A stretch of 42,281 nucleotides of DNA, from assembly GCA_016182965.1 (NCBI GenBank), contig JACPFM010000073.1, positions 1-42,281 of the forward strand. Reading direction: 5' to 3'. A model generated the notes under the pieces. That model had not been told where the DNA came from and searched no databases. It saw only the letters and a list, made by a program, of their open reading frames with translations. How positions within the stretch are numbered: position 1 is the first letter of the stretch; each line of letters starts with the position of its first letter. The position numbers and the translations under genes were made by a program. This document shows positions 15,296 to 21,481 of the stretch, one piece after another. The stretch is from Deltaproteobacteria bacterium. Lineage in GTDB: Bacteria > Myxococcota_A > Polyangia > Polyangiales > JADJMO01.

Positions 15296-15316
15296 ATGGT
15301 ATGCGCTACCTACCAT
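15296..15316. promoter_or_regulatory. Dyad operator candidate between divergent genes
   Basis: ATGGTA (15296-15301) and TACCAT (15311-15316) form a perfect inverted repeat around a 9-base spacer; inside it GGTA and TACC (15298-15301, 15307-15310) are a closer dyad. A -35-like TTGCAC lies at 15284-15289, so the dyad overlaps the likely -10 region of the rightward promoter. Ribbon-helix-helix repressors often bind such sites, and the adjacent gene at 15342 encodes one. Confidence 0.5.
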
Positions 15317-15341
15317 TAGCGCGCTGCAAGGAGGCGCGAAC

Positions 15342-15857
15342 ATGAGCGACAATCTCCACACCGACATGCCCCGCCCGCCCTCCGACACCGTCCAGATCGC
15401 GATCCGCGTCCCGAGCGACTGGCTCGACCGAGCTGACAAGTTGATCCCGCGAGTCGCCCGCGCCGGCGTCGCCGCAACGCGCACGGACGTCTTCCGCGCT
15501 GCGATAGCCAAGGGCTTCGACGCATTCGACGCCGAGGCGCGCGAAGAGCAAACCTACGACGTTCGGCGATGGCGCTGGTTCCAGCGCGACCTCGACAAGT
15601 GGATCGAACTGACCGGGATCCCGAACCTCTCTGTGACCTACGACGAGCCGAAGCGCACGGCGATCATCACTGACGGCTCGCGCACCCGCACGCACAAGTT
15701 CGACGATGACATCCGTGAGGAGCTGATCGCTGCGCTCGAGGAGTGGCCCAGCTCGCGCTTCTACATGGACGAGAACGGCGAGATGCGCCAGCGCCCGTTG
15801 CGCCTCTCGGATCGCCAGCGGGCGGTGCAGGAGCGAATCGCCAAGCGCCACAAGTAG
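15342..15857 (+). CDS. Ribbon-helix-helix DNA-binding protein
   Basis: The 171-residue protein starts at ATG 15342, seven bases after a strong AAGGAGG ribosome site. Residues 17-62 (VQIAIRVPSDWLDRADKLIP and RTDVFRAAIAKGFDAF) have the beta-strand plus two-helix layout of a MetJ/Arc-type ribbon-helix-helix domain. The C-terminal two thirds have mixed charge with a Trp-rich region (RRWRWFQRDLDKWIE) and are not recognised. An inverted repeat directly upstream is a likely autoregulatory operator. The protein probably controls the lysogeny region around the divergent promoter. Confidence 0.7.
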   Translation: MSDNLHTDMPRPPSDTVQIAIRVPSDWLDRADKLIPRVARAGVAATRTDVFRAAIAKGFDAFDAEAREEQTYDVRRWRWFQRDLDKWIELTGIPNLSVTYDEPKRTAIITDGSRTRTHKFDDDIREELIAALEEWPSSRFYMDENGEMRQRPLRLSDRQRAVQERIAKRHK

Positions 15858-15863
15858 TAGTCG

Positions 15864-15892
15864 CCCTCGCGCCGGTTGCCGCCGGCCGAGGG
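15864..15892 (+). terminator. Hairpin after the ribbon-helix-helix gene
   Basis: CCCTCG (15864-15869) pairs with CGAGGG (15887-15892). Inside it GCCGG and CCGGC form a second stem, giving an 11-bp hairpin with one bulge. It follows the stop at 15857 and lacks a clear T tract. Confidence 0.45.
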
Positions 15893-15923
15893 CATGGCCC
15901 GAACCTGACAGAGAGGTCCGAAC

Positions 15924-16439
15924 ATGAAGAATCGTAGCCCGAAGTCCGCGAGCAGGCCCAAGAACACGACCGCTGCGTCCGCCGAGCGTGATGCGAAGAC
16001 CGCGAACATCGACGCGCCGATCCCGTACGTGCCGGCGCCGGTGCGCGGGACCGCGTTCGATGCGCTCGGCGATGTGCGGTGGACGAAGGCCCGGCGCTGC
16101 GCGCGCGCGCTGCACGCCGCCGTCGACGTGGAGGCCGAGCGCACGGGCGATCCGCGCGTGGTCGGCATGCGGGCGGGCCTCGCGGTGCTCTGCGAGGTGT
16201 TCGACCGGTTGGCCCGCGGCGACGACGCCGTGGTGGACATCGGCGCGCGCCGTGACGAGCGCAACCGCGACGTGGTCGCGAGCTTCCGGATCGACTTCAC
16301 CGCCGAGCCCAAGCTGTGGACGCCCGACGAGCGACGCGAGCTGCACGAGGCGCACTGCGCGAAGCAGCGCGAGATCTTCGATCGCCGGATCGCGGCGCAC
16401 GACGCGAAGAAGAAGACGCCGGCGAAGGGGGCCGCGTGA
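15924..16439 (+). CDS. Hypothetical element protein
   Basis: The 171-residue protein starts at ATG 15924 after a GAGAGG site. It has a basic, low-complexity N-terminus (KNRSPKSASRPKN), a helical core (RWTKARRCARALHAAVDVEAE, GLAVLCEVFDRLARG), a beta segment (RNRDVVASFRIDFTAEPK) and a Lys-rich end (AKKKTPAKGAA). Basic ends suggest nucleic-acid contact. No family was recognised. It overlaps the next gene by one base and is part of the operon leading to the integrase. Confidence 0.55.
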   Translation: MKNRSPKSASRPKNTTAASAERDAKTANIDAPIPYVPAPVRGTAFDALGDVRWTKARRCARALHAAVDVEAERTGDPRVVGMRAGLAVLCEVFDRLARGDDAVVDIGARRDERNRDVVASFRIDFTAEPKLWTPDERRELHEAHCAKQREIFDRRIAAHDAKKKTPAKGAA

Positions 16440-16714
16440 TGGACCGCGCGGTCGAGCCGTCGGCGCAGTGGGAGCCTGTCTGCTTCACGCTGGTGCTCCG
16501 CGCGCTCAGCGGCGAGCACGAAGAGGACCCGGTGAAGTTCACCGACGGGTTCCTCCTGCAGCTCGGGACCGAGCTCCGGACGCTCGCCGAGTCGCTGGAC
16601 TCCGACGATCCCGACGCGCGGAACGCCTCGTGCACCGTCTACCAGATGAAGGCGCGGATCGACCTCGCCCGCGACGTGCTCGAGCGCCTCTGCCGCCGGA
16701 AGGGAGCGGCGTAG
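16439..16714 (+). CDS. Small hypothetical element protein
   Basis: This 91-residue protein starts at ATG 16439 in the previous stop codon. The body is helical (DGFLLQLGTELRTLAESLDS, QMKARIDLARDVLERLCRRK) after a short strand SAQWEPVCFTLVLRAL. It is acidic in the middle and basic at the end. No family was recognised; its overlap with the preceding gene and the two-base gap to the next gene support translation. Confidence 0.55.
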   Translation: MDRAVEPSAQWEPVCFTLVLRALSGEHEEDPVKFTDGFLLQLGTELRTLAESLDSDDPDARNASCTVYQMKARIDLARDVLERLCRRKGAA

Positions 16715-16716
16715 CC

Positions 16717-16917
16717 ATGGCCCGCACCGTCACGGTGGAGATCGAGCTCGAGCTCGTCGAGCGGTTCCGCGCTGCGCGCGACGCGCGCCGGGCCGCCGGT
16801 GAGGCGCTCGACGCTTCCTACAGTCCCGAGGCCCTCGGCGCCTTCACGGGCGCGCAGCGGGCCGAGGACGAGGCCGCCGTGTGGCTGGCGCTGCAGGCCG
16901 CGAACAGGGCCAAGTGA
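16717..16917 (+). CDS. Small helical protein upstream of the integrase
   Basis: The 66-residue product starts at ATG 16717, two bases after the previous stop. It reads ARTVTVEIELELVERFRAAR, then DARRAAGEALDASYS and an acidic Ala-rich helix ending AANRAK. The first strand plus helices could be a small ribbon-helix-helix or antirepressor-like fold, but I cannot name a family. It lies 39 bases upstream of the integrase, where small directionality factors often occur. Confidence 0.5.
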   Translation: MARTVTVEIELELVERFRAARDARRAAGEALDASYSPEALGAFTGAQRAEDEAAVWLALQAANRAK

Positions 16918-16956
16918 TGATGCACTCGCACGACCTGAGGATGGGAGGCTAGGGGC

Positions 16957-18657
16957 ATGGCCCGTCGACCGACCGGCACGATCGAGTGGGTTCCCGCGAG
17001 CAAGGCGGGGCCCGGCCACTGGAAGGCGCGGATCCGCTTCGCGGACGGCACGCGCCCGTGGGTGCACTTCGCTCCGGAGGTGACCGAGAGCGAGGCTCGA
17101 CTCCGTGCCGCGTCGGCGGCGGAGACCGCCAAGCGCGAGGAGTGGACGGCGGCGCCGAAGGGCACGCCGTCCGCTGCCGCAAGCCCGAGCGGCCCGCGCG
17201 AGACGTGGGCGCAGTGGTTCAAGCGCTGGTTCGCGCACCAGCGCGGGCGCGGGCTCGTTTCGGTGCACGACATGGAGGCGCACTGGACCGTGCACCTGGA
17301 GCCGCTGCTCGGCTCGATCTACTGCGATGCGACCACGCGGCGCGACGTGCAGCGCGTGGTGGACGCGCTCAACGACAAGGTGACCAAGGGCTACGACCAC
17401 CGCGGCAAGCCCAAGAAGATGCGCGCGAAGACCGCGATGAACATCTGGGGCACGCTGACGAGCGCGCTCGACGACGCCGTGAGCGGCCGCGAGGAGCTGC
17501 GCGTGCTCGAGGGCAAGCCGAACCCCGCCGCCGACGTGCGCGGCCCCGAGGACGGGCCCGATCGCGAGAAGACCGCGCTCTATCCCGACGAGGTGACCGC
17601 GGCGCTCTCGTGCGAGCGGTACGCGCTCGACCTCCGCCGCCTCTTCGCGGTGGCGATCTACACGTACACCCGTGCCGGCGAGCTCGCGGTGCTCGAGTGG
17701 CGAGACGTCGATCTCGCGCACCGGGTGATCAACGTCCGCCGCGCGCTGCAGACCGACGGCACGATCGGCCCGCCGAAGAACGGCCGCTCGCGCGTGATCC
17801 CGATCGAGTCCTCGCTGCTCCCGCTGCTCGAAGCGATGAAGGCCGAGGCCGGCGAGACCGAGCGCGTGTTCCCGGTGATCCCTCAGTCGGGGAAGCTGTC
17901 GGCGTACCTCCGTGACCTCCTGCGCGACGCCGGGGTCACCCGCGACGTGTTCACGACCGACGAGACGACCAAGCAGGTCGGGTGGCACGACGCGACGCGC
18001 GCAACGGGCATCACGTGGCGCATCGCCCGCGGCGACCGGCACGCCCAGGTCCGCGACGACGCCGGCCACCGCTCGGTCACCACGACCGAGAAGTACGACC
18101 GGACGGCCGGGCTCATGAGGCACGCCCTGGTGGAGGTGTTCCCCCCGCTCCCGCCGTGTCTGCTGAGCCGGTCCAATGGTCCGATTCGGTCCGACGCAGG
18201 GCAGGGCGGAGGGGGTAAGTCGACGACTTCAAAGAGAAATCGCCAGTGGAGGCGGCGGGAGTCGAACCCGCGTCCGAAAGCGCTTCGTCTAGGCCTCTAC
18301 GTGCGTAGTCGATGTGTTGATTCGGTGCGCGGGCGGCCATCGACAACCTCCCGTCGAACCTACTCCACGCTGTTTTCTCACCTCACCCGCACGTGGTGGA
18401 CGGGATCAGCCAGGCGATTCGGTCACGCCCTTGGACGAGCATCGCCGGGCTCGTTCCTCGGACGGCGTCGACGGTTTCTTAGGCCGCGAGCGCGTACGCG
18501 TTGTCGTTCGCGTTTGTACGTTCCGCTGGATTTGCGAGGTTGCGGACCCCTCTGCACGCCACCGAAGACTACGACGCCCCCGTCGAAACCGGAGCGCCCC
18601 CGAGTTCTCGAGGACCACGTCCGCGGAACCCCGCGGTGCGTGATTCTCGCACTTTAG
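16957..18657 (+). CDS. Tyrosine integrase with host-encoded C-terminus in the integrated state
   Basis: The frame has 566 codons, but only 1-438 belong to the element. The catalytic residues of a tyrosine recombinase are visible: R239 (TYTRAGELAVLEW), H344 and R348 (HDATR), H371 (AGHRSV) and nucleophile Y380 (EKYDR), with a core-binding domain before them (about 80-185). Codons 431-438 (WRRRESNP) are the att core itself. After that the frame continues antisense through tmRNA for another 128 codons of basic, Cys/Arg-rich peptide. In the excised circle the same frame would continue into 495-785 (96 codons). The catalytic core is intact either way; the tail is what integration changes. Confidence 0.9.
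   Translation: MARRPTGTIEWVPASKAGPGHWKARIRFADGTRPWVHFAPEVTESEARLRAASAAETAKREEWTAAPKGTPSAAASPSGPRETWAQWFKRWFAHQRGRGLVSVHDMEAHWTVHLEPLLGSIYCDATTRRDVQRVVDALNDKVTKGYDHRGKPKKMRAKTAMNIWGTLTSALDDAVSGREELRVLEGKPNPAADVRGPEDGPDREKTALYPDEVTAALSCERYALDLRRLFAVAIYTYTRAGELAVLEWRDVDLAHRVINVRRALQTDGTIGPPKNGRSRVIPIESSLLPLLEAMKAEAGETERVFPVIPQSGKLSAYLRDLLRDAGVTRDVFTTDETTKQVGWHDATRATGITWRIARGDRHAQVRDDAGHRSVTTTEKYDRTAGLMRHALVEVFPPLPPCLLSRSNGPIRSDAGQGGGGKSTTSKRNRQWRRRESNPRPKALRLGLYVRSRCVDSVRGRPSTTSRRTYSTLFSHLTRTWWTGSARRFGHALGRASPGSFLGRRRRFLRPRARTRCRSRLYVPLDLRGCGPLCTPPKTTTPPSKPERPRVLEDHVRGTPRCVILAL
18246..18270. repeat. Right attachment site, 25-bp core
   Basis: This copy is identical to 470-494. It encodes the T-arm/acceptor end of tmRNA on the minus strand and, on the plus strand, integrase codons 431-438. 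It is the site where recombination keeps tmRNA functional while changing the integrase C-terminus. Confidence 0.85.
18247..18601 (-). ncRNA. ssrA: tmRNA (transfer-messenger RNA)
   Basis: The 5' end GGGGGCG (18601-18595) pairs with the 3' strand CGCCTCC before the discriminator A at 18247, and a T-arm GGTTCGACTCC-type sequence lies at the 3' end. The tag reading frame encodes ANDNAYALAA (18511-18482), followed by TAA at 18481-18479. With the alanine carried by the RNA, the tag is AANDNAYALAA, the usual degradation signal. CCA is not fully encoded (ACT here, ACC at the left att copy) and would be added after transcription. The molecule frees stalled ribosomes with SmpB. The inserted element uses its 3' end as attachment site. 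Confidence 0.95.
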
Positions 18658-18678
18658 ACACGAACGCCGAGCATTCAA
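18621..18678 (-). promoter_or_regulatory. Putative tmRNA promoter and leader
   Basis: On the minus strand TTGAAT (18678-18673), a 16-base spacer and TAAAGT (18656-18651) resemble a -35/-10 pair. A leader of about 49 bases follows, with a CCGCGG..CCGCGG hairpin (18621-18636) before the mature 5' end at 18601, presumably removed by RNase P. Confidence 0.45.
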
Positions 18679-18736
18679 GGGCGGCGGCACGCGACCGCGG
18701 CCGTGAGACCGCGGCCCTTGCGCCGGTCGCGGCCGT

Positions 18737-19240
18737 CTACCAGCCCTTCTCGCGGACGAACTCGCCCGTGAACTTCGCGGCCGCCTCGTAGCTCTTGCGC
18801 ATGTCCTCGATGATGCGCTTCTCGACGATCCCGCCGACCATGAAGACCTTCACCTCGACGTTGGTCTTCGCGATGCGCTCGCACTTCTTGTCGCCGCGCG
18901 GCTCGCACCAGATCTCGCCCTCGATCGTCGTCTTGTCCGGCAGCGACGCGGGGATGACCTTGAAGCGATAGCGCTTCGTCTTGGTGTCGAACGAGCCCTC
19001 CTCGTGCCACGAGAGGTCGCCGATGATCTTCGCGATGGGGCCGGGCAGGTCCGCAGGCGGCGGGTTGAGGTACAGCTTGCGCGTCTTCTTGTCGCCCTTC
19101 TCCTCCTGCGAGAGCACCTTCAGCTCGCGGAAGCGCAGGACGTCCTTGTAGAGGCGTCGGTTGTACTCCTCGTCGAACACGCACCTCCAGTAGGTGTCGA
19201 TGTCGCAGTCCATCGGGTGGCGGATCTCGTGCTCGGGCAT
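18737..19240 (-). CDS. DUF2505-like conserved protein
   Basis: The 167-residue protein starts at ATG 19240 behind an AGAGGA ribosome site. The sequence follows the DUF2505 pattern: CDIDTYWRCVFDEEYNRRLY near the start, a conserved strand segment (KRYRFKVIPASLPDKTTIEG), and a C-terminal helix (RIIEDMRKSYEAAAKFTGEFVREKGW). This family has a START/SRPBCC-like hydrophobic-pocket fold and is common in high-GC bacteria; its ligand is unknown. It stands alone upstream of tmRNA. A weak hairpin of CGCGACC/GGTCGCG (18690-18731) lies after its stop. Confidence 0.7.
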   Translation of the reverse strand: MPEHEIRHPMDCDIDTYWRCVFDEEYNRRLYKDVLRFRELKVLSQEEKGDKKTRKLYLNPPPADLPGPIAKIIGDLSWHEEGSFDTKTKRYRFKVIPASLPDKTTIEGEIWCEPRGDKKCERIAKTNVEVKVFMVGGIVEKRIIEDMRKSYEAAAKFTGEFVREKGW

Positions 19241-19602
19241 CGGTCCTCTGTTGCGGGGCTTGCCGGGTGAGGGTGGGGCCGTCGTCGGTTACGGGCGCCG
19301 AACCTATCAGGCCGCGGCCGCCATTTCACGGGGGTAGCGAACGCACGGTTACACTCCCGTGACCCGCCGGACGCCCCGCGCGCGCCGCGAGCGGGTGCCA
19401 CCTCCGGGAGGGGCGCGACGCGATGCCGCACCAGCGCGGTTTTTCCGCGCGATTTTGCGGAGCCCTCCCACGCCGCCTCGCGCGGAACCCGAGGTTTCGC
19501 CGGATGCTGGACGCACCGCCTCGGCGGCATCAGGATTGCTCTACCGGCGGCCGTACCTCTCCTTCGCCTCTGTCGCCCCTCCGTAGCAAGGAGCCCTTCC
19601 CG
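19241..19602. promoter_or_regulatory. Divergent intergenic region (DUF2505-like and beta-barrel genes)
   Basis: These 362 bases separate two divergent starts and contain no convincing gene. An inverted repeat TCACGGG (19326-19332) / CCCGTGA (19356-19362) flanks a TACACT element (19350-19355) that could be a -10 box. An AAGGAG site (19588-19593) serves the gene at 19603. The rest looks like an untranslated leader. Confidence 0.35.
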
Positions 19603-20472
19603 ATGACCGGCACCTCGAGCTCCCCCAACCGCGTCCGTCGCCTCTCGGTCGCCTTCGCCGTCGCCTCGGCCACCGCCGTCGTCGCCGTCGCGGCGCAGGC
19701 CGACGAGTCGAAGTGCCCGCCGGGCACCTGGTTCTGCGCGGAGACCGAGATCACCATCGGCGCGCCCGGCACCGCGACTCCTCCGGCGCCTCCGCCGGCC
19801 ACCACCGCGGCACCGCCGCCGCCTCCCCCGGTCGTCATCTACACGCCGGCGCCGCCGCCGCCGCCCGTCTACACGGCTCCGCCGCCGGCCTACTACCCGC
19901 CTCCGCCTCCGCCGCCCCCGGCGCGCCCGAAGAGCGAGGTCGGTATCTCGTTCCGCCTCGACGCGGCCGCCTTCGGCCCGAACGACTCGTACAAGGGCGG
20001 CGACACCGGCGGCGCCGGCGTGGGCGCGAGCCTCCGCTTCCGCCCGACGCCCCGCTTCGCGCTCGACATCGGTCTCGACGCCATCTCCGGCCGCGACGCG
20101 AACGGCTACAAGCGCAGCGAGGTCCCGCTGTCGATCCTCGGCCTGCTGTACCTCAACCCGAAGAGCAAGGCGCAGGTCTACCTGCTCGGCGGCTTCGGCT
20201 TCTCGAGCGCCAGGGTCGAGGTCGAAGAGTCCAACGCGCAGATGATGGCGAGTCGCCACGAGCGCTACACGTACTTCGGCGCGATGTTCGGCGGCGGCAT
20301 GGAGTTCCGCGTCGCGCGGAAGGTCGCCCTCAACTTCGACGTCCGTGGCTTCGTCCGCGGTCGCACCGACGACCAGGCGGCGAGCAAGCCCGAGTTCACG
20401 GCCGCCGACGGCCGCACCACCAACAGCTCGGGCGGCGCGCTCTTCACCGGCGGCATCACGTTCTACTTCTGA
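19603..20472 (+). CDS. Outer-membrane beta-barrel protein with proline-rich linker
   Basis: The 289-residue protein starts at ATG 19603, nine bases after AAGGAG. An N-terminal signal peptide (RRLSVAFAVASATAVVAVAAQA) is followed by a Cys-containing segment, then a Pro/Ala-rich linker (about 55-110). The rest forms an eight-stranded barrel-like region with alternating hydrophobic residues (GISFRLDAAAFG, ALDIGLDAISG, YLLGGFGFSSARV) and ends in a C-terminal Phe (GGITFYF), the recognition signal for barrel insertion. It resembles small OmpA/OmpX-type beta-barrel proteins; its partner is unknown. Confidence 0.8.
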   Translation: MTGTSSSPNRVRRLSVAFAVASATAVVAVAAQADESKCPPGTWFCAETEITIGAPGTATPPAPPPATTAAPPPPPPVVIYTPAPPPPPVYTAPPPAYYPPPPPPPPARPKSEVGISFRLDAAAFGPNDSYKGGDTGGAGVGASLRFRPTPRFALDIGLDAISGRDANGYKRSEVPLSILGLLYLNPKSKAQVYLLGGFGFSSARVEVEESNAQMMASRHERYTYFGAMFGGGMEFRVARKVALNFDVRGFVRGRTDDQAASKPEFTAADGRTTNSSGGALFTGGITFYF

Positions 20473-20492
20473 TCGCCGTCCCCGTACGCCCC

Positions 20493-20513
20493 GAGCGCGC
20501 TCTCCTCGCGCTC
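20493..20513 (+). terminator. Hairpin after the beta-barrel gene
   Basis: GAGCGCG (20493-20499) pairs with CGCGCTC (20507-20513) around a 7-base loop, extended by flanking CC/GG pairs. It follows the stop at 20472. No T tract is present. Confidence 0.45.
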
Positions 20514-20543
20514 CGGGCGCGCGTGCGGTAGACACGCGCCAGC

Positions 20544-21481
20544 ATGGAGTCGAAGGGCAGCACGCTCTCGGCGCGGTCGCGCTGGATCCTGCGAATCGCG
20601 CTCGTGCTCGCGTGGGCATCCGGCGTGGCCGGCACGGTGAAGTCCTGCGCGGTCCTCGCGCACTACCGCGGCCCCATCCCCGCCCGCACCAGCACCTCCG
20701 CCTCGGCGTCAGCCTCGGCTTCCGCCCCCGCGTCCGCTTCCGCGCCCGCGCTCGCTTCCGCGTCCGCGCCCGCGCCCGCGTCCGCCCCCGCGCTCGCTTC
20801 CGCGTCCGCCCCCGCGCGCTCGCTTCCGCGTCCGCCCCCGCGCTCGCTTCCGCGTCCGCCCCCGCGCTCGCTTCCGCGTCCGCGCTCGCTTCCCCGTCCG
20901 CACCGCCGCCCGCCTCCGCCGCCGCGCCGACAATCGCGCCCGCGCCGGTCGCCTCGGCCCCCGCGATCGCCCCGTCCGCGGCCCCGCGCCGCTCCGCGCT
21001 CGGCATCACCGAGGCCGAGGCCGAGATCATGACCGAGGCGATCGAGCGCTTCCGGCGTACCCGGCTCCCGCTCACCGCCGCCAACTTCGTCCTCTCCATC
21101 GCGCTCGTCATCGGCGCGGCGCGCACCATCGGTCGGCGCCCCGGCGGCCTCGCGTGGCTGCGGCAGGTCTGCATCGCGACCGTGCTCTACGCCGGCATCG
21201 AGCACGTGGTCTCCCGCGAGGAGCGCGCCTGGCTCGCCGACCGGATCGCCGTCGTCAGCGCGTCGCGCATCGACGATCCCCACCTCACGCGCGCGCAGGC
21301 CGAGGCCGCCTCGCGCGCGACCGCGCGCTTCTCGTTCGTGCTCACCCTCGCCGCGCAGCTCGCGCTGTACGGCGGCCTCGCGATCGCGCTCGGACGCGCG
21401 TCGGTCATCGCCGAGCTCACGCCGGCAGACGGCAGCCGGCGCTCGGTGCCCCCGCCCTCGTCTCGCGACGACGACTCATGA
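20544..21481 (+). pseudogene. Membrane protein gene with a frameshift in a 24-bp repeat array
   Basis: The N-terminal part from ATG 20544 encodes a membrane anchor (ILRIALVLAWASGVAGTVKSCAVL) and then an Ala/Ser/Pro-rich linker. Within tandem copies of a ~24-bp unit, one copy carries an extra GC (GCGCGCT instead of GCGCT at about 20814-20820), which shifts the frame. The linker and two further membrane segments (LPLTAANFVLSIALVIGAARTIG, FSFVLTLAAQLALYGGLAIALG) continue in the other frame to a stop at 21481 that overlaps the mutL start. Without the extra two bases the protein would have 311 residues. This could be a real disruption, a phase-variable gene or a sequence error in a repeat. Confidence 0.6.

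Larger units (their letters stand above)
470..18270 (+). mobile_element. Integrated phage-like element at the tmRNA 3' end
   Basis: The element is about 17.8 kb and is bounded by a perfect 25-bp direct repeat. It carries replication, terminase and partial tail functions plus a tyrosine integrase at the tmRNA-proximal end. Almost all genes run rightward with overlapping starts and stops, as in phage late operons. The insertion rebuilds an intact tmRNA 3' end at 18246-18270. No portal, capsid, maturation protease, tail tube, sheath or lysis gene could be recognised. It may be a phage satellite borrowing heads, a deleted prophage, or a phage whose head proteins are too diverged to see. Boundaries are firm; the lifestyle is inference. 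Confidence 0.85.

Noticed and set aside
18271..18657. Integrase residues 439-566 as a genuine protein domain
   Set aside because: This part is read antisense through tmRNA and gives a basic, Cys/Arg-rich peptide. It exists only because of the insertion; it is not a native domain of the element.
20663..21283. Minus-strand Arg/Gly/Asp-rich frame across the Ala/Ser repeat region
   Set aside because: It is the complement of the plus-strand 24-bp repeats and shows no independent start or domain, while the plus-strand frames carry membrane helices on both sides.
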